From positions 186,001 through 250,000 of the forward strand of contig NZ_FUYR01000002.1 in NCBI RefSeq assembly GCF_900168015.1: a stretch of 64,000 nt of DNA, in the 5' to 3' direction. The notes beneath the pieces are model-generated. The model made no database searches. It had not been told where the DNA came from and worked only from the letters and a program-made list of their open reading frames with translations. Below are positions 50,665 to 60,670 of the stretch, piece by piece. The DNA is from Daejeonella lutea. GTDB lineage: Bacteria > Bacteroidota > Bacteroidia > Sphingobacteriales > Sphingobacteriaceae. A program made the position numbers and the translations under genes. Each line of letters starts with the position of its first letter. Position 1 is the first letter of the stretch.

Positions 50665-53001
50665 ATGTGGAATAACTTTTCTAAGTTCATACTATCCAAC
50701 CGCATTTTAATCTTATTGTTTTTCTTCGTACTAACCGCCTTTATGGCATGGAAAGCAAGTTTTGTAAAGCTTTCCTACACAGGGAGCAAAATATTACCGA
50801 TGACAGATTCGGCTTTCATCAAGTACAACAACTTTAAAAGTAAGTTTGGCGAAGACGGAAATATGATGGTTTTGGGTGTCAGCTCACCGGATCTTATGAA
50901 AAAAGATCAGTTCAACGACTGGCAGCAACTCGGCAACGAGCTGGGTAAATTGCAGGGGATTAAAAACGTACTGACTATCGGGAACCTGTTCAATCTTGAA
51001 AAAGATACCACCAATCAAAGGTTCGTGCTAAAACAGTTAAGCCCGCAGCCACTTGGGAGTGATGCTGCAATGGACAGCCTGAAAACTCAAATCTATAACC
51101 TGCCGTTTTACGAAGGACTGCTTTACAATAAAGAAAGCCACGCCACATTAATGGCGATCAACTTTGATCACAAGATATTGAACTCCAGCCGCCGTGCACC
51201 TATCATCAAAACAATTCGTGCAAAGGCTGATGCGTTCAGTAAAAAGAATAATATTGAGGTTCATTACTCAGGACTTCCTTTTATCCGGACGGCTGTCAGC
51301 CAGCTTGTTTCGCGCGAATTTGTACTCTTCCTCGGGCTTTCTATCCTGGTAGCGGCAATTATCCTGTTTATATTTTTCAGAAGATTTTATCCCGTTCTTT
51401 TTCCAATTCTTCTGGTGATTGCCGGCGTAATTTGGAGCCTGGGGACACTGGTGATGTTTGGTTATGAGATCACGATGCTAACCGGTCTGATACCGCCGCT
51501 GATTGTGATCATTGGTATCCCGAACAGTATCCTGCTGCTCAATAAATATCACAACGAGCTAAGAAAACATGGTGACAAAGCGAAAGCACTGCACGTCACG
51601 ATCTTAAGGATCTCCGAAACCACACTGATCGCAAACATTACGGCGGCCATTGGATTCGGTGTTCTTTACTTCACCGGCAGTGCATTGCTTGTTGAATTCG
51701 GCCTGGTTGCTGCAATCAATGTCATGATCACATGGTTCATTTGTCTTTGCCTTATTCCAATCATCTTCAGCTATCTGCCAGCTCCAAAGCTTAAGCCACA
51801 GGAAGAACACGATAAGGATCTGCTTCACAGGCTGCTTGCAAAGACCGATGTTCTGGTACATGACAGAAGCAAACTCATATATATTGTTACGGCACTAATT
51901 ACTGTCGTATCGCTGATCGGCGTCATGCAGATCAATGTAAACGGATATGTGGTGGACGATCTGCCCCAGAACTCGCCTATTAATCGCGACCTGAAATTCT
52001 TTGAGAAAAACTTTGAGGGCATTCTTCCCCTGGAGTTAAGTATTGATACGAAAAAGAAGAATGGGATATTGAATTTGTCTACGATTAAGAAAGTTGACAA
52101 GGTTGAAGATATGATCTCGGCGTATCCTGAATTCTCACGATCTGTTTCGCTGAATAAAGCCTTGAAATATGCCTCGCAGGCATTTTACAACGGGGATCCG
52201 CAATTCTACCGCATCCCGAACGACATGGAGAAGAACTTCGTGCTCAGCTACCTTGGCAATTCCGGCGGCAACAGCAATATGCTTAATGGTTTTGTTGACA
52301 GCAATAAGCAGGTGGCCCGGGTGAGTTTCCAGATGGCTGACGTTGGTTCTAAACGGATGAATGCGTTGCTGGAAGAACTGAAACCAAGAATCGATTCCAT
52401 TCTTAATCCCGAACGTTTTAATGTGCTGCTTACGGGATCAAGCATCATCTTCTCGAAGGGTACGGATTATATGCTGACGCATTTAATGGAAAGTATAATA
52501 CTCGCTATTGTACTAATCTCATTGCTCCGGCTTGCCCAGTTCAAAGATTTGCGGATCATGTTTATTTCCCTGCTTCCCAATATTATTCCACTGATTATCA
52601 CTGCAGGGTTGATGGGCTTTTTCAACATCCCGCTCAAGCCGTCGACGATATTAATATTTACGATCGCCTTCGGTTTGGCGTCCGACCAGACGATATACTT
52701 CCTCACTCGTTACCAGCAGGAATTACAGTCTACGAACCTCACACCGGCTCAGGTTATTTCAGATACAATCCGGGAAACCGGTGTAAGTATGACCTATATT
52801 GCGCTGGTATTATTTTTTGGCTTCGGCATCTTCACCGCATCGACATTCGGAGGTACTATGATCTTAGGGCTGCTGCTTTCAATCACCCTGATCATCGCCC
52901 TGGTATCCAACCTGACGCTGCTGCCGGCGCTGCTGGTATTGCTCGATAAAAGGAAATTGAAGAGAACGGCGAAGGCGAAGGAAGAGACTTGGGATATGTA
53001 A
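50665..53001 (+). CDS. RND-superfamily (MMPL-type) membrane exporter
   Basis: 778 residues from ATG 50665 (the extra upstream codons begin at a TTG and include the promoter). Two repeats each have one helix, a large periplasmic domain and five clustered helices (about residues 215-380 and 610-770), with FGYEITMLTGLIPPLIVIIGIPNSI and AFGLASDQTIYFLTRY as the matching membrane motifs. Homologues export lipids or hopanoids; the cargo here is unknown. Confidence 0.9.
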   Translation: MWNNFSKFILSNRILILLFFFVLTAFMAWKASFVKLSYTGSKILPMTDSAFIKYNNFKSKFGEDGNMMVLGVSSPDLMKKDQFNDWQQLGNELGKLQGIKNVLTIGNLFNLEKDTTNQRFVLKQLSPQPLGSDAAMDSLKTQIYNLPFYEGLLYNKESHATLMAINFDHKILNSSRRAPIIKTIRAKADAFSKKNNIEVHYSGLPFIRTAVSQLVSREFVLFLGLSILVAAIILFIFFRRFYPVLFPILLVIAGVIWSLGTLVMFGYEITMLTGLIPPLIVIIGIPNSILLLNKYHNELRKHGDKAKALHVTILRISETTLIANITAAIGFGVLYFTGSALLVEFGLVAAINVMITWFICLCLIPIIFSYLPAPKLKPQEEHDKDLLHRLLAKTDVLVHDRSKLIYIVTALITVVSLIGVMQINVNGYVVDDLPQNSPINRDLKFFEKNFEGILPLELSIDTKKKNGILNLSTIKKVDKVEDMISAYPEFSRSVSLNKALKYASQAFYNGDPQFYRIPNDMEKNFVLSYLGNSGGNSNMLNGFVDSNKQVARVSFQMADVGSKRMNALLEELKPRIDSILNPERFNVLLTGSSIIFSKGTDYMLTHLMESIILAIVLISLLRLAQFKDLRIMFISLLPNIIPLIITAGLMGFFNIPLKPSTILIFTIAFGLASDQTIYFLTRYQQELQSTNLTPAQVISDTIRETGVSMTYIALVLFFGFGIFTASTFGGTMILGLLLSITLIIALVSNLTLLPALLVLLDKRKLKRTAKAKEETWDM

Positions 53002-53004
53002 GTT

Positions 53005-53335
53005 GGGTTGGAAGTTGAAAGTGGAGAGTGGAGAGTGGAGAGTGGACGGTTGACGGTTGAGGGTTGACGGTGAACGGTTGACGGTGGACAGTGGACGGTT
53101 GACGGTTGAGCCGTACTTTATTCAGATAATTCCTAACTTGACGGTCCTTCTTAATTACTGATTACTAACTACTGATTACTGATTACTGATTACCGATTAC
53201 TGATTACTGATTACTGATTACTGATTACCGATTACTGATTACCGATTACTGATTACTAACTACTGATCACTGATCACTGATTACTAATTACCGATCACCT
53301 ATCTTCAGCAGGCAGGCTGATCATCGATTACCCGA
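53005..53335. repeat. GTTGACGGT and TTACTGAT word arrays
   Basis: 53010-53110 repeats GTGGAGAGT/GTTGACGGT; 53150-53300 repeats TTACTGAT/TTACCGAT with a 7-bp period. Confidence 0.9.
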
Positions 53336-53578
53336 TTACTTCTTCTCAGTAACAGTCTCATTCGACTCCCCTGCCCTGTCTTCTAGGATAGCTTTACGGT
53401 CCATTTTACGTATCAGACTATAAATGATGTTTAGGAATCCGACGCCAAAAGCGATTGTACCGATAATCATCGACCAGCCATATTTAAATTTATCTTCTTC
53501 CATCAGGTAATATCCCAACATCACGAAAGCCACTCCTATAAGGATCAGCCAGATGCCGCGGCGCATGTATTTATTCAT
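53336..53578 (-). CDS. Small two-helix membrane protein
   Basis: 80 residues from ATG 53578 (start candidates extend to 53599). MNKYMRRGIWLILIGVAFVM and MIIGTIAFGVGFLNIIYSLI are the membrane segments, followed by a charged tail ending VTEKK. No family assigned. Divergent from ileS. Confidence 0.6.
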   Translation of the reverse strand: MNKYMRRGIWLILIGVAFVMLGYYLMEEDKFKYGWSMIIGTIAFGVGFLNIIYSLIRKMDRKAILEDRAGESNETVTEKK

Positions 53579-53691
53579 CATAATTTTTATATCTACCAAA
53601 TATACAGTTAATCTGCTTTATGGTTTGATCTGAAGCGTCATCCTGCTGTCGATTTAAATGGCGAAAACTGGTTTTTCACCCTTAAAATCCT

Positions 53692-53699
53692 TAACTTTG
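53692..53699 (+). promoter_or_regulatory. -7 promoter element of the ileS operon
   Basis: TAACTTTG matches TAnnTTTG and lies 28 bp before the ileS ATG. Confidence 0.55.
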
Positions 53700-53727
53700 C
53701 ATCCTTAAATTTGGGGTTAAAATACTG

Positions 53728-56700
53728 ATGTACAAAGAATATAAGCAGCTTGATCTTTCGAAAACCGGCAAGGAGATATTAGAATATTGGAAAAGCAACC
53801 GAATATTTGAAAAAAGTATTTCAAACAGACCTGCTTCGAAATCTTATATTTTCTATGAAGGACCTCCTTCGGCGAACGGCATGCCGGGGATACATCACGT
53901 CATGTCGCGTTCAATTAAAGATATCTTTTGCCGTTATAAAACGCTGAAGGGATATCGCGTAAAGCGCAAGGGCGGATGGGATACCCATGGTCTTCCTATA
54001 GAACTGGCGGTTGAAAAGAAACTCGGAATTACCAAAGACGACATCGGTAAAACAATTACCGTCGAAGCTTATAATGAAGCATGCCGTACGGAGGTTATGA
54101 AATACACGGATGTATGGAATGACCTGACGGAAAAGATGGGCTATTGGGTCGACCTTAACAACCCCTATGTTACCTACGAGAATGAATATATAGAAACCTT
54201 GTGGTGGATACTTAAGCAGTTTCATCAAAAGGGGCTTTTGTATAAGGGCTACACTGTACAACCATATTCACCTGCGGCCGGAACCGGACTAAGTTCACAT
54301 GAGCTGAATCAGCCGGGCACCTACAAAATGCTGAAGGATACTTCCATAGTTGCTGAGTTTCGTGTGAAGAAGGAACAGGCACATAAATTGACGCCGGTAC
54401 TTTTCGAAGAACAGGAAGAGGATACAGCAATCATTGCCTGGACTACTACGCCATGGACACTCCCTTCAAATTGTGCTCTAGCGGTAGGCTCTTCAATCGA
54501 CTATGTGAAAGTCAAGACTTTCAATCAGTATACGTTTAAACCGGTTAGCGTGGTTTTAGCCCGCGATCTGGTTTCAAAATATTTTAAGGAAGAAGCTAAA
54601 GGCCTTCCTTTCGGGGATTACAAAGCCGGCGACAAACTTATCCCATGGAAAATTGCAGCTGAATTTAAAGGTGCCGACCTGGTAGGCTTGAAATACCATC
54701 AGCTGATGCCTTACGTAACGAATGATAACCTCGAGAAAAATGCGTTCCGGGTAATTCCTGCTGATTTCGTGACTACGGAAGATGGTACAGGGATAGTTCA
54801 TACCGCTTCAGTTTTTGGGGCAGACGATTTCAGGGCCGCGCGTGAAAACAATGTGCCTTCGGTAATGATCACTGATGACAAGGGCAATGAACTTCCACTG
54901 GTAGATAAACACGGTGCTTTTGTAGATGAGGTAACTGACTTTGCCGGCCGCTATGTGAAAGAGGAATATTACAGCGATGAGGAGCGTAATGATCCGGATT
55001 TCAAGCCTACAGATGTACTCATCGCGATAAAATTAAAAGAAGATAACAAGGCTTTTGACGTTAAGAAGTATGAGCACAGTTACCCGCATTGCTGGAGGAC
55101 TGATAAACCTGTTCTTTACTATCCACTTGATAGCTGGTTCATAAAAACAACCGCAGTTAAAGAACGCCTGGTGGAGCTGAATAAAACCATTAACTGGAAA
55201 CCAGAATCGACAGGTACAGGCCGCTTTGGCAACTGGCTGGAGAATTTGGTCGACTGGAATCTTTCACGCTCGCGGTATTGGGGCACACCCCTTCCAATTT
55301 GGAGAACCGAGGATGGCGACGAAGAATTATGTATTGGATCGATCTCCGAGCTCCGGGCCGGTATCGCAAAATCTGTTGAAGCGGGTTTTATGGATGCTTC
55401 ATTTGAGATTACTGATATGCACCGTCCATACGTGGATGACGTAGTGCTGGTATCGCCGAAAGGCAAAAAGATGTTCCGCGAGCTCGACCTGATTGACGTT
55501 TGGTTTGACTCGGGTGCAATGCCGTATGCTCAATGGGGTTTACCACCAACTGAGGCAGGCAAGAAAGGTGAAATCACTCCGAAAGAATTTATAGAATACT
55601 GGAATAATCACTCAGGTGATGGCAAAGAAGCGGGATCGATTTATCCTGCAGATTTTATCGCCGAAGGTGTTGACCAGACACGGGGCTGGTTTTTTACCCT
55701 GCATGCCATCGCAGTGATGCTGAATGACAGTGTTTCGTTCAAAAATGTGGTATCAAACGGACTTGTATTAGACAAGAACGGCAATAAAATGTCGAAACGT
55801 TTGGGTAATGCAACTGATCCGTTTGAAACGATAAACCAGTATGGCGCTGATGCAACCCGCTGGTACATGATCAGTAATGCCTCACCCTGGGATAATCTGA
55901 AATTCAATATCGAAGGAATTGATGAGGTCCGACGGAAATTCTTCGGAACGCTTCACAATACCTATGCATTTTTTGCTTTGTATGCCAACATTGACAAGTT
56001 CAGTTACAAAGAAGAGGATATAGAGAACCGCCCTGAAATTGACCGGTGGATAATCTCACTACTCAATTCTTTGACACTTGAAGTCGATAAACACTATGCT
56101 GATTTCGAGCCTACCCGGGCCACGCGTGCAATACAGAATTTCGTGGATGAGAATCTGAGTAACTGGTATGTTCGCCTGTGCCGCCGCCGTTTCTGGAAAG
56201 GGGATTACACAGAGGATAAAATTTCAGCTTACCAGACATTGTACAATTGTCTGAATACTATTGCCAAACTTATGGCACCAGTAGCTCCTTTCTTTAGCGA
56301 CAGGCTGTTCAACGACCTGAATAAAGTTACGGGGAAAGAAACTGCAGAATCTGTGCACTTGTCAGACTTCCCGGCATATGATGAGGCCCATGTTGATCAG
56401 GCGCTTGAGGAGCGCATGAGTATAGCTCAGGATGTTTCATCGCTGGTGCTTTCATTGCGCAAAAAGGTGAACATAAATGTCCGCCAGCCATTGAGCAAAA
56501 TCCTGATTCCATTGCTGGATAAAAACTTCAAAGCAAAAGTTGAGCGTGTTAAAGACCTGATTCTTTCTGAAACTAATATTAAGGACATCGAGTATATCAC
56601 AGACACCACCGGTTTCATCAGCAAGAAAATCAAGCCGAACTTTAAAGCACTTGGGCCAAAAGTTGGCAAAGATATGAAGGTTGTTGCCGCTATGTTAAGC

Positions 56701-57135
56701 AATCTTACACAGCCGGAAATCAGCAAATTTGAGCTTGATGGATCCTTTAAAATATCTGGTACCGAATATTCGATAGATATTGAGGACGTAGAAATTGTAG
56801 CAGAAGATGTTCCGGGATGGCAGGTTGCAAATCTTGGAAAACTAACTGTGGCCTTAGATGTTACACTTACCAGTGAACTTAAGCAGGAAGGAATATCAAG
56901 GGAGCTTGTGAACCGCATCCAGAATATGAGAAAAGATGTGGGATTTGAAGTAACAGACAAGATCGAAGTTGTGATAAAAGACCACCCCTATATTTCGGAG
57001 GCCGTAAAAAATAATTTAGCTTATATTTGCGCCGAAATTTTAGCAGACTCCTTAAAGCTTGTGGATGAACTGGATAAAGGTGAGGTTGTGGGTATTGATG
57101 AGAATGAATTAATGATATTAATAAATAAAGTATAG
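53728..57135 (+). CDS. ileS: Isoleucyl-tRNA synthetase
   Basis: 1135 residues, class I synthetase. The HIGH-type motif is in GPPSANGMPGIHHVMS (about residues 46-61). The CP1 editing domain contains TTTPWTLPSN, and the catalytic loop is NGNKMSKRLGN, followed by an anticodon-binding domain from about residue 780. The length is that of the long, eukaryote-like IleRS form seen in many Bacteroidota. The next two genes follow within a few bases. Confidence 0.97.
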   Translation: MYKEYKQLDLSKTGKEILEYWKSNRIFEKSISNRPASKSYIFYEGPPSANGMPGIHHVMSRSIKDIFCRYKTLKGYRVKRKGGWDTHGLPIELAVEKKLGITKDDIGKTITVEAYNEACRTEVMKYTDVWNDLTEKMGYWVDLNNPYVTYENEYIETLWWILKQFHQKGLLYKGYTVQPYSPAAGTGLSSHELNQPGTYKMLKDTSIVAEFRVKKEQAHKLTPVLFEEQEEDTAIIAWTTTPWTLPSNCALAVGSSIDYVKVKTFNQYTFKPVSVVLARDLVSKYFKEEAKGLPFGDYKAGDKLIPWKIAAEFKGADLVGLKYHQLMPYVTNDNLEKNAFRVIPADFVTTEDGTGIVHTASVFGADDFRAARENNVPSVMITDDKGNELPLVDKHGAFVDEVTDFAGRYVKEEYYSDEERNDPDFKPTDVLIAIKLKEDNKAFDVKKYEHSYPHCWRTDKPVLYYPLDSWFIKTTAVKERLVELNKTINWKPESTGTGRFGNWLENLVDWNLSRSRYWGTPLPIWRTEDGDEELCIGSISELRAGIAKSVEAGFMDASFEITDMHRPYVDDVVLVSPKGKKMFRELDLIDVWFDSGAMPYAQWGLPPTEAGKKGEITPKEFIEYWNNHSGDGKEAGSIYPADFIAEGVDQTRGWFFTLHAIAVMLNDSVSFKNVVSNGLVLDKNGNKMSKRLGNATDPFETINQYGADATRWYMISNASPWDNLKFNIEGIDEVRRKFFGTLHNTYAFFALYANIDKFSYKEEDIENRPEIDRWIISLLNSLTLEVDKHYADFEPTRATRAIQNFVDENLSNWYVRLCRRRFWKGDYTEDKISAYQTLYNCLNTIAKLMAPVAPFFSDRLFNDLNKVTGKETAESVHLSDFPAYDEAHVDQALEERMSIAQDVSSLVLSLRKKVNINVRQPLSKILIPLLDKNFKAKVERVKDLILSETNIKDIEYITDTTGFISKKIKPNFKALGPKVGKDMKVVAAMLSNLTQPEISKFELDGSFKISGTEYSIDIEDVEIVAEDVPGWQVANLGKLTVALDVTLTSELKQEGISRELVNRIQNMRKDVGFEVTDKIEVVIKDHPYISEAVKNNLAYICAEILADSLKLVDELDKGEVVGIDENELMILINKV

Positions 57136-57137
57136 AC

Positions 57138-57521
57138 ATGGAGAAGAACGAAAAAACTAGATATTCTGACGCAGAATTAGTTGAGTTTAAAGAACTTATA
57201 TTAGAGAAATTACGCAGTTCAAAAGAAGAATTAAGTGCTTTAACTCAATCGTTAAGCAGCCCGAATATGAATGGAACTGATGATACCGCCGGGACTTATA
57301 AAACCCTGGAGGATGGATCAGCAACTTTGGAGAAAGAGTCTATAAATCAACTTGCTGCACGCCAGAAGAAGTTTATTGACAACCTGGAAAGTGCTTTGGT
57401 GCGCATTGAGAACAAAACGTATGGCGTTTGCCGTGAAACCGGAAAGCTTATCCCTAAGGAGCGTTTACGTGCAGTACCACATGCAACGCTTAGTATGGAA
57501 GCGAAACTGAAGCAGGCCTAA
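57138..57521 (+). CDS. DksA/TraR-family protein with degenerate zinc finger
   Basis: 127 residues, 2-bp gap after ileS. A helical hairpin (FKELILEKLRSSKEELSALTQSL) and the C-terminal NKTYGVCRETGKLIPKERLRAVPHATL correspond to the DksA/TraR zinc-finger region, but only one of the four usual cysteines remains. It may still bind RNA polymerase without zinc. Its place between ileS and lspA is a conserved Bacteroidota arrangement as far as I recall. Confidence 0.85.
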   Translation: MEKNEKTRYSDAELVEFKELILEKLRSSKEELSALTQSLSSPNMNGTDDTAGTYKTLEDGSATLEKESINQLAARQKKFIDNLESALVRIENKTYGVCRETGKLIPKERLRAVPHATLSMEAKLKQA

Positions 57522-58172
57522 ATGAAAGCTTACTTTAAGCCTTTTCTTGCGATAGTAATAATTCTGCTTGTAGACCAGATATTAAAATTCTGGATTAAGC
57601 TAAATATGTCCCTAGGGCAGGAATTCAAAATTATTGGCGACTATGCCATGATCCATTTCACCGAAAACAATGGGATGGCATTCGGAATGGAGTTTGGCGG
57701 TGAAGCTGGCAAGCTTGCATTAACGCTGTTTCGTATCGCCGCAGTCTGCGGCATAGGGTACGGCGTTGTATACCTGATCAAAAAGAAATACCATCGCGGA
57801 TTGATTATGAACCTGGCCCTGATCTTTGCAGGGGCAATGGGAAATATTATCGATTCAACATTTTACGGATTGCTGTTTGGCGAAAGCACGTACTATGAAG
57901 CTGCCAAGTTCTTGCCAGCCGGAGGCGGTTATGCAGGTTTATTTCATGGCAAGGTTGTAGACATGTTCTACCTTCCTATATTACAAGGCACGTATCCTGC
58001 CTGGTTCCCATTCTGGGGTGGTGATGAGTTCATTTTCTTTCGCCCGGTGTTTAATGTCGCCGATTCTGCGATTTCAATAGGCGTTGTAATGATACTTATT
58101 TATCAAAAAAGATATTTTAAGGAAGAGAAAAAGGAAGAGATCTATACTCATAGCGAGATGATCGAAGAATAG
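57522..58172 (+). CDS. lspA: Lipoprotein signal peptidase (signal peptidase II)
   Basis: 216 residues, starting directly after the DksA-like stop. Conserved motifs ENNGMAFG, GAMGNIIDS, GKVVDMFY and FNVADSAISIG supply the catalytic Asp pair. Four membrane helices. The insertion before the VVDM motif makes it longer than the E. coli enzyme, as is common in Bacteroidota. It removes lipoprotein signal peptides in the inner membrane. Confidence 0.95.
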   Translation: MKAYFKPFLAIVIILLVDQILKFWIKLNMSLGQEFKIIGDYAMIHFTENNGMAFGMEFGGEAGKLALTLFRIAAVCGIGYGVVYLIKKKYHRGLIMNLALIFAGAMGNIIDSTFYGLLFGESTYYEAAKFLPAGGGYAGLFHGKVVDMFYLPILQGTYPAWFPFWGGDEFIFFRPVFNVADSAISIGVVMILIYQKRYFKEEKKEEIYTHSEMIEE

Positions 58173-58295
58173 AATAAACTGAGTAAAGAGCAAAGAATAA
58201 GGATGTCCAAGGTACATCCACCATCAAGATTTCTCATCGCGAACCTAGCGGGGCATTCAACGATACGTAGCATGCGAACAGGATCAGCATAACGG

Positions 58296-58323
58296 AAAGG
58301 CAGTTTTAACGAACTGCCTTTTT
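58296..58323 (+). terminator. Rho-independent terminator after the ileS-lspA operon
   Basis: AAAGGCAGTT, loop TTAACG, AACTGCCTTT, then two more Ts: a perfect 10-bp stem. Confidence 0.9.
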
Positions 58324-58606
58324 CAGTTTATGAGGGTATCGGTACTATTGAAATAGCTATTATTCAAAAATTAATAAGGTTCCACCCATTAAATGGTGTC
58401 ACATTTCTCTCCTTTTTCTCGTCTTGTTAAGGTAATGCCAACTCACATTATAATTGGCGTATAACACCGGTTAATAGTTTTCTATTGCTCACTCTAACCG
58501 ATTGACCAATAGACAAATTAACCCTTTTACAAATTATTAATTGTGGAATTGGCACGAATTTTACATCCCAATAGAAAGTTTAAATAATATAGAAATGATG
58601 AATAAC

Positions 58607-59308
58607 ATGAAAACCATAATAGCCGCAGCCCTGGTCAGCATTTTTAGTCTGACTGCATATTCGCAGAATATTGATACCCGAAAAAAGATAGAAGTGCAGG
58701 GAACTGCCGAGGCAGAAGTGACGCCGGACATCCTTTACATTGGCATGTCTCTAAAAGAATATTTCAAGGATTCTGCCAATAAGAAGAAGGTAGAAATTGA
58801 AGAGCTTGAGAGACAGCTGCAGACTGCTGTCCTTGCCGCAGGGATACCGCAAGAAAACTTCACCATTAACAATATTTCAAGTTACACTACCTGGTGGGAA
58901 AAGAAAAAAAGTCCTGAATTTCTAGCGCGAAAACAATATCGTATTAAGGTTACGGATCTGAGCAAGTTCAACCAGATCATGAGCGCAGTAGATCCTAAAG
59001 GAATAGAATATAGCAATATTGAAAGCTATGATTACTCAAAGATTGAGACCTTGAAAAGAGATCTAAAGATTAAGGCGCTGCAGGCAGCCAAAGATAAAGC
59101 CACCTATCTACTCACTTCAATTGGCAGCTCTGTTGGAAGTCCGCTGGATATACAGGAAATAAACAATGAATATTACCCACAGCCCATATATCGTGCAAAT
59201 ACCATGATGAAAGCTGAAGCGATGGACGCAGCAGCCCCTATGCCTGACATTGATTTTAAGAAAATTAAGCTGACGTACCAGATGAGGGCTGTGTTTGAGA
59301 TTAAGTAG
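58607..59308 (+). CDS. SIMPL-domain (DUF541) periplasmic protein
   Basis: About 233 residues from ATG 58607 (58595 also possible). Signal peptide MKTIIAAALVSIFSLTAYSQ, then KKIEVQGTAEAEVTPDILYI and LKIKALQAAKDKATYLLTSIG, the two landmarks of SIMPL/DUF541 proteins. Related proteins form periplasmic cages or respond to oxidative stress; no precise role is known here. Confidence 0.88.
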   Translation: MKTIIAAALVSIFSLTAYSQNIDTRKKIEVQGTAEAEVTPDILYIGMSLKEYFKDSANKKKVEIEELERQLQTAVLAAGIPQENFTINNISSYTTWWEKKKSPEFLARKQYRIKVTDLSKFNQIMSAVDPKGIEYSNIESYDYSKIETLKRDLKIKALQAAKDKATYLLTSIGSSVGSPLDIQEINNEYYPQPIYRANTMMKAEAMDAAAPMPDIDFKKIKLTYQMRAVFEIK

Positions 59309-59366
59309 AAAAAGAGGTCAGATGTCAGAAGTCTGGTGTCGGAGACTAACGCTCTTAAAACAATAT

Positions 59367-59394
59367 AAAAGCCTTTCCGCACGGAGAGGCTTTT
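59367..59394 (+). terminator. Rho-independent terminator after the SIMPL gene
   Basis: AAAAGCCTTTCCG and CGGAGAGGCTTTT pair over 13 positions (one mismatch or G-T) and are followed by ATA-rich sequence. Confidence 0.8.
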
Positions 59395-59424
59395 ATAATT
59401 AATAACCCCTATCTTGGGCGTTCA

Positions 59425-59525
59425 GATTGATTACTGATCACTGATCACTGATCACTGATCACTGATCACTGATTACTGATTAATGATTACTGATTACCGA
59501 TTACTGATTACTGATTACTGATCAC
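59425..59525. repeat. TTACTGAT/ACTGATC word array
   Basis: Seven-base words ATCACTG then TTACTGA run to within about 10 bp of the ATG at 59535. Confidence 0.9.
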
Positions 59526-59534
59526 TTAACCCGC

Positions 59535-60590
59535 ATGGACACCCTCCAGGAACCCCGAAACGACGTCCCTTCTAAGAAGAAGACACTCTACTCCATCCGA
59601 CCGGAACTGAGGGAGTATCTCCTGAAGTACGACCGCGAAGTGAAGCTCCCGGTTCAGTATTCTGACCTCTTGCGATTCAATCTTTCCACTCCGTTGAGGG
59701 ATAAAGAGGGACGGGACACTTTATGGCACACCGTATATTATGATGAAAGTGAGATGAAGGAACTTTTCCCCAATCTAACCTATATCTACGCGCTGATGAA
59801 CACGGATGGTGATACCGGCGTCATGGAACATCTTTCTGTCGCGCGCATCGACTACTGTACATTTGCAAACACCCGACCCTTCCGCATCAGGATTATAAAC
59901 CGGCTGAATGATAACTATGATCATTTCTACATCAAAATAGCAGATGCCTCACGTGTTTACGGACTTGAACTAGAACATGTGCTATCCCCCAACCGGATCA
60001 TCTACATGACTGATGGTAATACGCTAATTGAAGAGCATATCCCCGGTTTGCCCGGCGACGAGTTCATCGCACACCGTTTGGACACGCTTAAGTTTAACCA
60101 GATAAGAATATGCAAAGAGTTCGTTAAGTTTAATGAACGCTGTTTTGTGCGGCTGCTGGGTGATATGCGCTCGTATAATTTCGTAGTCGACATCACTCCC
60201 GATATAGAAGGCAATCAATATCGACTAAGAGCCATTGATTTCGATCAGCAATCCTATGAGGGCAGGCTCAAGATGTACCTGCCGCATTATTTCAAGGAAA
60301 ATGTGAATCTTGTCCAATTGGGCATGAAGCATATGGATGAAACCACTATGCGCCAATATCAGGAGGAAGAGCGCACGCTTATTGCAAATCGCTTTCGCTC
60401 CGGATACTACCGGCTTGAAGATCTTTTTAAGATCATGAATATTGATACTATTTCCCATCCGGAAAAGGTAGAGCAGCTCCGCAGAGAGTTATCAGAGCAT
60501 TACAAGAATCCAGTATTCAAAAGCTGTGAGACTATGGGACAGCTGGTTTTTGAGTGCTTAGCCCAGGTTGTTGGCAAGAGAGGGAATTAG
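59535..60590 (+). CDS. Conserved hypothetical protein with kinase-like catalytic signature
   Basis: 351 residues, cytoplasmic. The segment FVRLLGDMRSYNFVVDI...YRLRAIDFDQQS has the order of the catalytic (H/G-D-x...N) and metal (DFD) loops of aminoglycoside-phosphotransferase- or HipA-like kinases. No clear nucleotide-binding lysine is identified, so the fold is an inference. The flanking genes give no hint of substrate. Confidence 0.6.
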   Translation: MDTLQEPRNDVPSKKKTLYSIRPELREYLLKYDREVKLPVQYSDLLRFNLSTPLRDKEGRDTLWHTVYYDESEMKELFPNLTYIYALMNTDGDTGVMEHLSVARIDYCTFANTRPFRIRIINRLNDNYDHFYIKIADASRVYGLELEHVLSPNRIIYMTDGNTLIEEHIPGLPGDEFIAHRLDTLKFNQIRICKEFVKFNERCFVRLLGDMRSYNFVVDITPDIEGNQYRLRAIDFDQQSYEGRLKMYLPHYFKENVNLVQLGMKHMDETTMRQYQEEERTLIANRFRSGYYRLEDLFKIMNIDTISHPEKVEQLRRELSEHYKNPVFKSCETMGQLVFECLAQVVGKRGN

Positions 60591-60670
60591 CAAAGACCAT
60601 ATATTTCCTTGCTTAGCTCAGAAATAAAAAGCAAGGAAAACGGCACATGCTTTGATATCATTGTTATACG

